NCBI RefSeq assembly: GCF_017308975.1 | Contig: NZ_JADWPD010000001.1 | Span: 473,612 to 537,611, forward strand | Reading direction: 5' to 3' | DNA length: 64,000 bases | Source of the DNA: Amycolatopsis sp. MtRt-6 | GTDB taxonomy: Bacteria > Actinomycetota > Actinomycetes > Mycobacteriales > Pseudonocardiaceae | Shown here: positions 9,214 to 17,805 of the stretch, in pieces | Layout of the letters: every line of letters starts with the position of its first letter | Position numbering within the stretch: position 1 is the stretch's first letter | Position numbers and translations under genes: made by a program | Notes under the pieces: generated by a model | Told to the model about the DNA's origin: nothing | Databases searched by the model: none | The model's input: only the letters and a program-made list of their open reading frames with translations

Positions 9214-9909
9214 TCAGCGCTTCTCGAAGATCAGGTCGTGCGAGACGCGGCCCTCGACGTCGGCGCGCTGCTCGAACTTGGTCACCGGCCGCCATTCTGG
9301 GCGCGGCGCCCAGCCGTCGTACCGGTTTTTCAGCGCCGGTTCGGCGGAGCAGACCTCGAGCATCTGCTCGGCGTAGTTCTCCCAGTCGGTCGCCATGTGG
9401 AAGGTGCCGCCGGGCGCGAGCCGCGACGCCACGAGGGCGGCGAACGACGGCGACACGATCCGCCGCTTGTGGTGCTTCTTCTTCGGCCACGGGTCGGGGA
9501 AGAACAGCCGGACGCCGTGCAGCGTCCCCGGCTCGACGTGCTCGGTCAGCAGCACGACGGCGTCGCCGTGCAGCAGCCGCAGGTTTTCCACGCCCAGCTT
9601 CTCGGCGCGCAGCATCAGCTGGCCGACGCCCGGGTCGTAGACCTCGGCCGCGACGTAGTTCAGCTCCGGCGCCGCGGCGGCCAGCTGCGACGTCGTCTCG
9701 CCCATGCCGGAGCCGATCTCCAGCATGACCGGCGCCTCGCGGCCGAACCACGCGGTGAAGTCCAGCGGCCCCGGGGGCAGCTCGCTCACCGTGCGGCCGA
9801 GTTCAGGCCACAGCTCGTCCCAAGCGCGCTGCTGCCCGACGGTCATCCGGCCGCCGCGTTTGACGTAACTGACCACGCTGCGCAGCCGGGGCTGGTCCTC
9901 GTTTTCCAC
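9214..9909 (-). CDS. trmB: tRNA (guanine-N7-)-methyltransferase
   Basis: A 231-residue class I SAM-dependent methyltransferase that forms m7G46 in the variable loop of tRNAs. The SAM motif is EIGSGMGET (about residues 65-73). The TrmB hallmark FPDPWPKKKHHKRR is complete, as is the later TDWENYAEQM. Length is as expected. The start is GTG; TAACCT lies exactly six bases before it, suggesting a leaderless transcript. It stands alone, converging on the ABC permease across a strong hairpin. Confidence 0.96.
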   Translation of the reverse strand: MENEDQPRLRSVVSYVKRGGRMTVGQQRAWDELWPELGRTVSELPPGPLDFTAWFGREAPVMLEIGSGMGETTSQLAAAAPELNYVAAEVYDPGVGQLMLRAEKLGVENLRLLHGDAVVLLTEHVEPGTLHGVRLFFPDPWPKKKHHKRRIVSPSFAALVASRLAPGGTFHMATDWENYAEQMLEVCSAEPALKNRYDGWAPRPEWRPVTKFEQRADVEGRVSHDLIFEKR

Positions 9910-9918
9910 CAGCCGAGG

Positions 9919-10494
9919 TTAACGAACGGCTTCGAACACCCCGAGACGAGATCGCAGCCCGGCCAGCCCGGCCACCGGGATCGGGTCCGGTGTCGGCCCG
10001 GTGTGCGCGGGGAGGACGTCGATCCAGCCCGGGTGCCGGTCGGTGTTCATCACCGTCGTCGGAATCGCGTGTCCCGATTTGCCGCGTTCGGACGGCATGA
10101 ACTCCCAGTAACCGGATTCGCCGTCCGCGGCCCACGGGACGAATTCCCACCCCGGGCGCCTGCCGAGCAGTTGCGCGATCCGGTCCTCGACGCGGAAACC
10201 CTGTTCCCGGGAATCGAGCTTGCCGTCCGCGACCGCGCGCAGCCACCACGGCGCGGGGATCGGGCCCGCCATCCCGGCCGAAGCGCGGAACAGGGCCAGG
10301 ACGCTGTCTTCCGGCGCGCGGTGCACCCACGCCCGGCGGAGTTCGGCGGGCGTCGCCGCCGTCATGGCGGCCTGTGGGAGTTCGATCGCCCGCGACCATT
10401 CGAGGTCCAGCATGGGTTCGAGCCGGGGAGCGTCGTCTTCGACGCGGGCTCGGGGAATCGTGCCACCCAATTCTTGCCCGGTGTCCACCGTCAA
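9919..10494 (-). CDS. Hypothetical protein
   Basis: 191 residues, not recognised. There is no signal peptide or membrane segment. It is rich in Trp and Pro, with short motifs such as RRAWVHRAPEDSV and SGYWEFMPSERG. The start is probably TTG, because a near-perfect AGGAGG lies six bases upstream; the in-frame GTG two codons later is less well spaced. The 9-base gap to trmB allows co-transcription. Its coding quality is good (strong third-position GC). Confidence 0.7.
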   Translation of the reverse strand: MTVDTGQELGGTIPRARVEDDAPRLEPMLDLEWSRAIELPQAAMTAATPAELRRAWVHRAPEDSVLALFRASAGMAGPIPAPWWLRAVADGKLDSREQGFRVEDRIAQLLGRRPGWEFVPWAADGESGYWEFMPSERGKSGHAIPTTVMNTDRHPGWIDVLPAHTGPTPDPIPVAGLAGLRSRLGVFEAVR

Positions 10495-10648
10495 GATTCA
10501 CCTCCTGGGGGGAGTTCAGACGGGTCCGGTGCTCTCACTTATGAATCTGGCCTGGTCGTAGCAGTATGTCCGGTGGCTGTGAGAGAAGCCACAGCTGTTT
10601 CACCTTTTGTTAACAAGGTTCTCTGCGGTATTGAGACCGCGGTCACGC
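10495..10648. promoter_or_regulatory. Promoter region of the hypothetical gene
   Basis: A 154-base gap of lower GC, with the 10-bp palindrome TTGTTAACAA (10607-10616) and a GTGGCT/AGCCAC stem (10573-10592). No clear -35/-10 pair can be fixed. Confidence 0.3.
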
Positions 10649-11404
10649 TCAGGCGTCGCGTCGTGCCGTCACGAGCACGCCGGCCACGAACAGGGCAACG
10701 GTGATCGCCGCGAAGTAACCGAGGTAGCCCCACGGGCCGAGCGGCGCGGCCGGCAGCCCGAGCGGGCCCGCGGCGAACCCGCCCGCCCCGACGAACTCGT
10801 CGGCGGCGTGGAACGGCATCCACTGGTAGATGTGCTTGCCGATACCCGGGATGAAGACGAGGACGCCCTCCAGCACCTGCGTCCACACGAGGACCACCGT
10901 CAGCGCGAAGGCGACGCTGCGCAGCAGGAGCGCGACGCCGACCCCGGCGACCGCGGTGAACAGGAAGACCAGGCTCTGGCCGAGCACCGAGCGCCACGCG
11001 GCGCCCGAGTGCAGCGCGAGGTCGGCGTCCGGCTGCACCAGCGTCGCCACGCCCCAGGAGCCGAAGCCGACGACCAGCCCGAGGGCCGCGCCCACCGCGC
11101 CGACGACCATGACCTTGGCCAGCAGCGCGGGCACCCGGCTCGGCACCGCCTGGAACGTCAGCCGCATGGTGCCCCAGTTGAACTCCGACGCGGTCGCGAG
11201 CACCGCGAGGACGAGCAGCACGGTCCGGCCGTTGCCGCTCGCGAGCTGGGTGTTGCCGACGGTCGGCGGGATCTCCGGCCCGGCCAGCGCGAAGAACAGC
11301 ACGGTGAAGCCGAGCGGCGCGAGGATCGCGATGGCCAGGCACCACCAGGGCGCCCGCGTGCTGAAGAGCTTGATGCGCTCGGCGCGGAAGAGGTGGGTGA
11401 TCAT
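10649..11404 (-). CDS. ABC-2 type permease (pair 1)
   Basis: 251-residue integral membrane protein with about six predicted helices. It opens with the cytosolic RAERIKLFSTRAPWW motif shared with the permease of pair 2. It belongs to the ABC-2/DUF-type permeases that work with DrrA-like ATPases in drug, lipid or lantibiotic export. The start overlaps the stop of its ATPase by four bases. The near-identical architecture of the adjacent pair shows tandem duplication. Confidence 0.88.
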   Translation of the reverse strand: MITHLFRAERIKLFSTRAPWWCLAIAILAPLGFTVLFFALAGPEIPPTVGNTQLASGNGRTVLLVLAVLATASEFNWGTMRLTFQAVPSRVPALLAKVMVVGAVGAALGLVVGFGSWGVATLVQPDADLALHSGAAWRSVLGQSLVFLFTAVAGVGVALLLRSVAFALTVVLVWTQVLEGVLVFIPGIGKHIYQWMPFHAADEFVGAGGFAAGPLGLPAAPLGPWGYLGYFAAITVALFVAGVLVTARRDA

Positions 11405-12315
11405 CGGGTGGCCTCCGAAGACGGCACCGCGAACTCGACGGCGTCGCGGGTGAGGTCGAGGTAGGCCTGCTCGAGCGAGCCGGTGATCGGGCTCAGCTCG
11501 TGCAGGGTCGCGCCGGCGTCGAAGGCGAGCTGACCGACCCGGTCACTGTCCAAGCCGGACACCACGAAGGCGCCGTCGGCTTCGGTGAACTCGGCCTGCC
11601 CGGCCAGCGCCGCGCGCAGCTGGTCGGCGTGCGGGGTGCGCACGCGGACGCCGTGCTCGCTCGTCTGCGCGACGAAGTCGTCCATGGTGCCCTGGTAGAT
11701 CAGCCTGCCGCGGCCGATCACGACGAGGTCCTGCGCGGTCTGTGCCATCTCGGGCAGCAGGTGGCTGGAGACGAACACGGTCCGGCCCTCGCCGGCCAGT
11801 GCGTGCAGCAGCTGCCGGATCCAGGCCATGCCTTCGGGGTCGAGGCCGTTCACCGGCTCGTCGAACAGCAGCACGCGCGGGTCGCCGAGCATGGCGGCGG
11901 CGATCCCCAGCCGCTGCTGCATGCCGAGCGAGTACTGCAGGACGCGCGTCTTGCCCACGCTCGTCAGGCCGACCAGCGCGAGCACCTCTTCGACGCGTTT
12001 GTCCGGGATGCCGTTGGTCGCGGCCAGCCAGCGCAGGTGATCGCGTCCGCTGCGGCCGGGGTGGCGCCAGGTGGCGTCCAGCATCGCGCCGACCGTCCTC
12101 AGTGGATCTTTCAGCTCCCGGTACGGGACGCCGTCGACGAGCACCTGGCCCGCGTCCGGGCTGTCGAGGCCGAGGATCAGCCGCATGGTCGTGGACTTGC
12201 CGGCGCCGTTCGGGCCGAGGAACCCGGTGACGCGGCCCGAGCGCGCGGTGAACGTCAGTTCGTTGACCGCGGTCGTGGCGCCGTACCGCTTGGTCAGTGC
12301 TGTCGCTTCGATCAT
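11401..12315 (-). CDS. ABC transporter ATPase, DrrA-like (pair 1)
   Basis: 304 residues. Walker A GPNGAGKST, signature-type YSLGMQQRLGIA, Walker B LLFDEPVNGLDPEG and a DrrA-type C-terminal tail (about 215-304) are all present. The ATG giving MIEATALTKRYG is preferred over the longer frame, because GGGGGAG lies just upstream and the pair-2 paralogue begins identically. It energises the permease downstream. The substrate is unknown. Confidence 0.92.
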   Translation of the reverse strand: MIEATALTKRYGATTAVNELTFTARSGRVTGFLGPNGAGKSTTMRLILGLDSPDAGQVLVDGVPYRELKDPLRTVGAMLDATWRHPGRSGRDHLRWLAATNGIPDKRVEEVLALVGLTSVGKTRVLQYSLGMQQRLGIAAAMLGDPRVLLFDEPVNGLDPEGMAWIRQLLHALAGEGRTVFVSSHLLPEMAQTAQDLVVIGRGRLIYQGTMDDFVAQTSEHGVRVRTPHADQLRAALAGQAEFTEADGAFVVSGLDSDRVGQLAFDAGATLHELSPITGSLEQAYLDLTRDAVEFAVPSSEATR

Positions 12316-12351
12316 GGGGCTCCCCCGTCCGTCCAGGCGAAGCCTACTGCG

Positions 12352-12402
12352 AAACACCGGATCCGGGTCGCCCCCCGACAGCGCGGCCCGGATCCGGTGT
12401 TT
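12352..12402 (-). terminator. Inverted repeat between the two ABC pairs
   Basis: Perfect 16-bp arms (AAACACCGGATCCGGG and its complement) separated by 19 bases. It lies after the pair-2 permease stop and before the pair-1 ATPase, so it may terminate or attenuate read-through from pair 2. There is only a short T-run after the stem. Confidence 0.55.
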
Positions 12403-12424
12403 TCCCCTATTCCCCTGTTTCCCC

Positions 12425-13177
12425 TCAGGCGTCCCGCTTCTTCGCGACCCCGAGCGCGATGAGCAGGAACACGATCGCGATGCCGGCGAAGTACGCCAGC
12501 GCCCAGCCGGGGCTCAGCGGCGAGTCCGACGGCGGCGGGCCGTCGCCCCCGGCGGCGGAGCCGCGCAGGAACTTGTTCGCCACGTTGAACGGCAGCCACT
12601 CGTGGATGTGGCGCCCGACCTTCGGGATGAGCTGCACCAGCTCTTCGACGGCCAAGTAGTAGATGAGCAGCAGGGCGATGGCGCCGGCGCTGTGCCGGAC
12701 GAGGATCCCGAGCGCGACGGCGAGCACGGCGGCGACCGCGAACACCGGCCCGAGCCCGGCGACGTTCATCCAGTCCTGCGTGGTGTGCAGGCCGATGCCG
12801 TCGTTCGGCCGCATCAGCATGCTGAGGCCGAGGGCGCCGAACGCGGCGATCTCCCCGATGACCAGCGCGACCACCGCGACGACGATCGCCTTGGCGACCA
12901 GCGCCGGCGAGCGGTGCGGCACCGCCTGGAAGGTCGTCCGGATGGTGTTGAAGCGGTATTCGGTGGTCACCGCGAGCGCGGCGAGCACCATGACGACGGC
13001 GATGCCGAACTGGGAGCCGCCGAACTGCGTGGCGGCCACGGTGACCGGTTCGTCGGCGGGCGACGCGCCGGCGAAGATGGCGGCGAAGCCGATGGCCAGG
13101 GCCAGGGTGATGAGCGCGCACCACCACGGCGAGCGGGTCGAGAACAGCTTGATGCGTTCCACGGCGAGCAGGTTCAT
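12425..13177 (-). CDS. ABC-2 type permease (pair 2)
   Basis: 250 residues with about six membrane helices. It starts MNLLAVERIKLFSTRSPWW, paralogous to the pair-1 permease, and both end in a KRDA/RRDA tail. The ATG was set at this conserved beginning; the open frame runs on upstream only as a shadow of the ATPase gene. It is 17 bases behind its ATPase and presumably forms the membrane channel of that exporter. Confidence 0.88.
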   Translation of the reverse strand: MNLLAVERIKLFSTRSPWWCALITLALAIGFAAIFAGASPADEPVTVAATQFGGSQFGIAVVMVLAALAVTTEYRFNTIRTTFQAVPHRSPALVAKAIVVAVVALVIGEIAAFGALGLSMLMRPNDGIGLHTTQDWMNVAGLGPVFAVAAVLAVALGILVRHSAGAIALLLIYYLAVEELVQLIPKVGRHIHEWLPFNVANKFLRGSAAGGDGPPPSDSPLSPGWALAYFAGIAIVFLLIALGVAKKRDA

Positions 13178-13194
13178 GGTCTTGGTTTCCCCGG

Positions 13195-14133
13195 TTACTT
13201 GACGGACTCGAGCACGTGCTGCGCCTCGGCGTCGAGGCCGGTGTGGTACTCGACGGAGTCGCCGGTGATCTGCATGAAGGCCTGCTCGAGCGAGCCGGTC
13301 TGCGGGCTCAGCTCGTGCAGCACGATGCGGTTGGCGGCGGCGATCTCGCCGATCTTGTCGCTGTCCATCCCGGACACCACGAGCGCGTTCGCTTCCTCGG
13401 TGACCCCGGCGCTGGCGCGCTGCAGGGCGTCCCGGAGCTCGGCCAGCTGCGGAGAACGCACCTTGACCGTGTTTTCGGCCGCGCGAGCGACGAAGTCCTC
13501 GGTCGACGACTGCGAAATCAGTTGTCCGCGGCCGATCACCACGAGGTTGCTCGCGGTCAGCGCCATCTCCGAAAGCAGGTGGCTGGACACGAAAACGGTG
13601 CGGCCTTCGTCGGCCAGCCGGTGCATGAACTTCCGGATCCACAGGATGCCCTCGGGGTCCAGGCCGTTCACCGGCTCGTCGAACAGCAGCACCTCGGGGT
13701 CGCCGAGCAGGGCGGCCGCGATGCCGAGCCGCTGCGACATGCCGAGCGAGAACCCGCCGGCGCGCTTGCCCGCGACGCTGGTCAGGCCGACCGTCTCGAG
13801 CACCTCGTCGACGCGGGACGCCGGGATGTGGTTGGACTTCGCCATCCACTGCAGGTGGGCGCGCGCCGAGCGGTTGGGGTGCACCCACTTCGCGTCGAGC
13901 AGCGCGCCGACGGTGCGCAGCGGTTCCTTGAGTTCGTGGTACTTCTTGCCCCCGATGGTGACCTGGCCGCCGGTCGGGTTGTCCAGGCCCAGGATCATCC
14001 GCATGGTGGTGGACTTGCCGGCCCCGTTCGGACCGAGGAAGCCGGTGACCTGACCCGCGGACACGGAGAACGACAGGTTGTTCACCGCCAGCGTTTTTCC
14101 GTACCGTTTGGTGAGGCCGGTTGCCTCGATCAT
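13195..14133 (-). CDS. ABC transporter ATPase, DrrA-like (pair 2)
   Basis: 312 residues. MIEATGLTKRYG is followed by Walker A GPNGAGKST, signature FSLGMSQRLGIA, Walker B LLFDEPVNGLDPEG and the H-loop (SSHLLSEM). It is clearly paralogous to the pair-1 ATPase along its whole length. GAGGAG lies about five bases before the ATG. It is the first gene of a four-gene minus-strand run (ATPase-permease-ATPase-permease). The gap to the divergent TetR gene holds that regulator's operator. Confidence 0.92.
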   Translation of the reverse strand: MIEATGLTKRYGKTLAVNNLSFSVSAGQVTGFLGPNGAGKSTTMRMILGLDNPTGGQVTIGGKKYHELKEPLRTVGALLDAKWVHPNRSARAHLQWMAKSNHIPASRVDEVLETVGLTSVAGKRAGGFSLGMSQRLGIAAALLGDPEVLLFDEPVNGLDPEGILWIRKFMHRLADEGRTVFVSSHLLSEMALTASNLVVIGRGQLISQSSTEDFVARAAENTVKVRSPQLAELRDALQRASAGVTEEANALVVSGMDSDKIGEIAAANRIVLHELSPQTGSLEQAFMQITGDSVEYHTGLDAEAQHVLESVK

Positions 14134-14300
14134 GGCTGCTCCTCTTCCGCCCCTCGCTTACGACGCGTTCATCGTCGCGGGTCGAGGGTGGTTCGCGCGT
14201 CACCCTGAAGGCCGAACCGGTCCCCCTACCTGAGTAGTACCTTGCTGGCTTTTCGGCCGATGCGCGATCCGTGATGACCCTGAGTCGACCCTGATTCGCC

Positions 14301-14330
14301 GTAGTTAATGAACTGTGGTTCAATAACTAC
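14301..14330. promoter_or_regulatory. TetR operator touching the start codon
   Basis: A 30-bp imperfect palindrome. The 13-base arms GTAGTTAATGAAC and GTTCAATAACTAC differ at one position around a TGTG centre. It ends at the base before the TetR GTG, the usual place for autorepression, and is distinctly AT-rich against its surroundings. It could also affect the divergent ABC operon. Confidence 0.75.
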
Positions 14331-14921
14331 GTGGCCCGGCCGAGGAGCATCACCGACGAACGGCTGCTGAGTGCGGCGGAGACCGTGATCGGCCGCTGCG
14401 GCCCGGGTTTCACGCTGGCGCAGGTGGCGGCGGAGGCCGGGGTTTCGGTCGGCACGGTCGCGCAGCGGTTCGGCTCCAAGAGCGGCCTGCTGCAGGCGAT
14501 GAGCCGCCGGGCCACGCGGCGGGCGGTCGAGCAGATGCGGGAGTGCGCCGCGCGGGCGGACGACCCGGTCGACGGCCTGCGCGCGGCGGCGGTGTCGGTC
14601 TACGCGGTCCTCGGCGACGCCGAAGAGGCGGCGAACCACCTGGGCCAGCTCGGCGTGGACATCGGCGACCCGGTGCTGCGGTCGCTGCTGGGCGAGCACT
14701 TCACGGCGGTCGAGGAAGAACTGCGGCGCCTGGTGCGGGCGGCGGTTTCTTCCTTGCCGCACGCGCCGAGCGTGCCGCGAGCCGCGCGCGCTGTGCTCGG
14801 CGTGATCAACGGGGTGTCGATCGACTGGTCGATCCGGCCGCACGGGCGGCTGGCCGACCGGCTGGCGGAGGACGTCGACGCGGTGCTGACCGCGTGGCGG
14901 GGACGACGGGAGGAAGCATGA
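14331..14921 (+). CDS. TetR-family transcriptional regulator
   Basis: 196 residues. The N-terminal helix-turn-helix (about 10-55, ending VGTVAQRFGSKSGLL) is typical of TetR. The C-terminal ligand domain is unassigned. The GTG start directly follows a palindromic operator, so autorepression is likely. The SDR gene begins inside its stop (ATGA), so the regulator probably controls that enzyme in response to its substrate or a related compound. Confidence 0.92.
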   Translation: MARPRSITDERLLSAAETVIGRCGPGFTLAQVAAEAGVSVGTVAQRFGSKSGLLQAMSRRATRRAVEQMRECAARADDPVDGLRAAAVSVYAVLGDAEEAANHLGQLGVDIGDPVLRSLLGEHFTAVEEELRRLVRAAVSSLPHAPSVPRAARAVLGVINGVSIDWSIRPHGRLADRLAEDVDAVLTAWRGRREEA

Positions 14922-15829
14922 GTTTGCAGGGCAAGGTCGCGGTGGTCACCGGGGCGACGAGGGGCTGCGGCCGGGCGATCGCGGTGGAGCTGGGCCGAGC
15001 GGGCGCGACGGTGTACGTCACCGGCCGTACGACCCGCGAAACGCGGTCCCCCATGCAACGCCCGGAAACGATCGAAGAGACGGGCGAACTGGTCGAGGCG
15101 GCGGGCGGCAAGGCGGTCGTCGTCCGCTGCGACTTCACCTCGGTGTCCGATGTGGACGCTCTGCGGGCGCGTGTCGAGTCCGAAGCAGCCGGAATCGACA
15201 TCCTGGTCGACGACGTCTGGGGCGGCGACATGTACTTCCACTTCGACGCGCCGTTCTGGGAGACGCCGCTGGAAGACGCGCTGAAACTGACGCACAACGC
15301 GCTCGACACGCACCTGATCGCGCTGCACAAGCTGCTGCCACTGGTGGTCGCCCGTCGCGGCCTGGTGCTGGAGGTGACCGACGGCGACAACGACGACTAC
15401 GTCGGCGCGGGCCTGCCGTACTACCTGGCCAAGTGCGGCATCCGCGCGCTCGGCCGGGCATTGGGAGTGGAGCTGAAGAAGAACGACTGCGTCGGCCTCG
15501 CGGTGACACCGGGCTTCCTCCGGTCGGAGTCGATGCTCGACCACTTCGAGGTCACGGAGGAAAACTGGCGCGACGCGGTCGGCAAGCTCGCCCCGGTCGA
15601 CTTCAAGATCTCCGAGACGCCGTACCTGCTGGCCCGCGGCGTCGCGGCCCTCGCGCAGGACCCGAAGGTGTCCCGTTTCGCGGGGCAGACGCTGGCGTCC
15701 TGGACCCTGATGAAGGAGTACGGCTACACGGACGTCGACGGCGACCGCCCGGACTTCGGCCGCTGGATCACCGAGGTCCGCAACGCCGGCAAGGACCCGG
15801 CCACCACCCCACCGGACGCCTTCCGCTGA
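14918..15829 (+). CDS. SDR-family oxidoreductase
   Basis: 303 residues. The cofactor motif TGATRGCG has Cys where Ile is usual. The expected serine region reads VLEVTDGDND rather than a clear Ser, and the Tyr-x3-Lys is YYLAK. A long C-terminal part after residue 200 (SRFAGQTLASWTLMKEYGYTD) is typical of an actinobacterial SDR subgroup. AGGA lies just upstream of the ATG, which overlaps the TetR stop. The substrate is unknown; the operon with TetR suggests an inducible detoxification or catabolic step. Confidence 0.88.
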   Translation: MSLQGKVAVVTGATRGCGRAIAVELGRAGATVYVTGRTTRETRSPMQRPETIEETGELVEAAGGKAVVVRCDFTSVSDVDALRARVESEAAGIDILVDDVWGGDMYFHFDAPFWETPLEDALKLTHNALDTHLIALHKLLPLVVARRGLVLEVTDGDNDDYVGAGLPYYLAKCGIRALGRALGVELKKNDCVGLAVTPGFLRSESMLDHFEVTEENWRDAVGKLAPVDFKISETPYLLARGVAALAQDPKVSRFAGQTLASWTLMKEYGYTDVDGDRPDFGRWITEVRNAGKDPATTPPDAFR

Positions 15830-15832
15830 CGC

Positions 15833-16489
15833 TCAACCGAGGCCGGGGCGGGCGAGGCCGGTTTCGTAGGCCAGCACCACGGCCTGCACCCGGTCCCGCA
15901 GCTCCAGCTTCGCCAGGATCCGCCCGACGTGCGTCTTCACCGTCGCCTCCGAGAGGAACAGCGCTTCCGCGATCTCCAGGTTCGACATGCCCTTGGCGAT
16001 CAGCACCAGCACCTCACGCTCGCGGTCGGTGAGCACGTCCAGCTCGGCCGTGTCCCGCATCGGCGCGCCGCCGGTACCGACGAAGCGGTCGAGCAGCCTG
16101 CGGGTCACCGAAGGCGACACCACCGCGTCGCCCGAGGCGACCGCGCGCAGCGCCGACACCAGGTGGTCGGGCTGGGTGTCCTTGAGCAGGAACCCGCTCG
16201 CCCCGCCCTGCAGTGCCGCGTACACGTACTCGTCGAGGTCGAACGTCGTCATCACCAGCACGCGCGCGGTGCCGGCGGCGACGATCCGCTTCGTCGCCTC
16301 GACGCCGTCGAGCACCGGCATCCGGACGTCCATCAACACGACGTCCGGCCGCAGTCGCGACGCCATTTCGATCGCCTGCGCGCCGTCGCCCGCCTCGCCG
16401 ACGACGTCGATGTCGGCCTGGGCGCCCAGCACCATCCGGAACCCGACGCGCATCAGTTCCTGGTCGTCGACGACCACCACCTTGATCAC
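15833..16489 (-). CDS. LuxR-family (NarL-type) response regulator
   Basis: 218 residues. The receiver domain has the acidic pair in VVVDDQE and phospho-acceptor Asp in VVLMDVRMPVLDG (near residue 54). The LuxR helix-turn-helix (about 150-212) contains LTDREREVL and EATVKTHVGRIL. It overlaps the stop of its histidine kinase by four bases. No target operon adjoins it apart from the kinase. Confidence 0.95.
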   Translation of the reverse strand: MIKVVVVDDQELMRVGFRMVLGAQADIDVVGEAGDGAQAIEMASRLRPDVVLMDVRMPVLDGVEATKRIVAAGTARVLVMTTFDLDEYVYAALQGGASGFLLKDTQPDHLVSALRAVASGDAVVSPSVTRRLLDRFVGTGGAPMRDTAELDVLTDREREVLVLIAKGMSNLEIAEALFLSEATVKTHVGRILAKLELRDRVQAVVLAYETGLARPGLG

Positions 16490-17682
16490 TTGTCCAACCT
16501 AACCGGCAGGGCCGCGCGGACCTGCCACCCTCCGCCCGGTGCCGGGCCCACGTCCAATGTCCCGCCGTACACGTGCGCGCGTTCGCGCATGCCGATCAAG
16601 CCGTTGCCGCCCGGCAGGCGGGGGTCGCGCCGGGCGGCCGGGACCAGCTGCGGGACGTGGCCGGCGCCGTCGTCGGACACCAGCACCTCCACCAGGTCGC
16701 CGGTGCGGTGCACCCGCACCGAAGCGGTCGCGCCGCGCCCGGCGTGCTTGAGCGTGTTGGTCAGCGACTCCTGCACGATCCGGTAGATGCCCAGCGAGAC
16801 GCCGGCCGGCAGGTCGCCGAGCTCGCCGAGCTCCAGCTCCACCGGCACGCCCGCGGTGCGCATCCGGTCGGCCAGCTCGGCGACGGCGTGCGCGTCCGGC
16901 TGCGGCACGCGGGGTTCGCCGTCGGCGTCGTCGCTGCGGAGCACGTCGAGCAGGCGCCGCAGCTCGCCGAGGGCGCCGCGGCCGGTCTCGGAAATCGTCT
17001 GCAGGGCCCGCTGGGCGAGCTCGGGGTTGCTCCGGATCGCGTAGGACGCGCCGTCGGCCTGCACGACCATGACGCTCACCGCGTGCGCGACGACGTCGTG
17101 CAGCTCGCGCGCGATCCGCCCGCGTTCTTCGGCCACCGCGATCCGGGTGGCCTGGTCACGTTCGGTCTCGAGCAGGTGCAACCTGGCCTCCACTTCCACG
17201 TCGTAGGCGCGCCGGGCCCCGACGAACTCGCCGAGGGTCCAGCACAGGGCGATGCCGAACGCGAGGAACAGCGCCGAGATGACGGTCTCGTCCGACTGGT
17301 CCAGCGCCAGCCCCACGGCCGAGGCGACGACCACCGCGCCGACGTACAGCAGCCCCTGCCGCCGCCCGGCGTAGACGACGACCGAGTAGACGCTCATCGC
17401 CAGCCCGGCCACGCTGGCGACGCCGACCACCAGCGTCGCGTGCACGACGCCGATCACCAGCACGCAGTAGGCCGACCACAGCGGCGACCGCCGCCGGAAC
17501 ACCAGCGGCGTGACCATCGCGACGTTCAGCGGCAGGGCGATGTACCAGGGCGCCAGCTCCGGCGCGTCGGACAGGCTGTCCGCGGCGAGCAGCAGCAGGT
17601 CGAGCAAGCCGAGCAGGACGGCCAGCACCGTGTCGCCCGCCATGGGGTGGGCACGCATCCAGAGACTCAGCCGTCGCACCAC
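16486..17682 (-). CDS. Sensor histidine kinase (NarL/DesK-type)
   Basis: 398 residues. About four to five membrane helices fill the first 150 residues, then a HisKA_3 domain has RELHDVVAHAVS with the phospho-His near residue 193. The HATPase domain includes VSDDGAGH and GLIGMRERA. Two adjacent GTG codons could start it. TAGTGT ends six bases before the second one, matching the leaderless pattern seen elsewhere, so the real start may be one codon later. It is paired with the overlapping response regulator. Confidence 0.93.
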   Translation of the reverse strand: MVRRLSLWMRAHPMAGDTVLAVLLGLLDLLLLAADSLSDAPELAPWYIALPLNVAMVTPLVFRRRSPLWSAYCVLVIGVVHATLVVGVASVAGLAMSVYSVVVYAGRRQGLLYVGAVVVASAVGLALDQSDETVISALFLAFGIALCWTLGEFVGARRAYDVEVEARLHLLETERDQATRIAVAEERGRIARELHDVVAHAVSVMVVQADGASYAIRSNPELAQRALQTISETGRGALGELRRLLDVLRSDDADGEPRVPQPDAHAVAELADRMRTAGVPVELELGELGDLPAGVSLGIYRIVQESLTNTLKHAGRGATASVRVHRTGDLVEVLVSDDGAGHVPQLVPAARRDPRLPGGNGLIGMRERAHVYGGTLDVGPAPGGGWQVRAALPVRLDK

Positions 17683-17805
17683 ACAACACTAGGTCGCGCG
17701 ATCGGAACCGCGCGTCGGTCGCCGGTACCACCTTCGGTGCGACCACGGGATGAGGCGCATGGCACGATTCAGGGGTAGTCCGAGAGACGGGGAGGGCTGG
17801 GGGCC

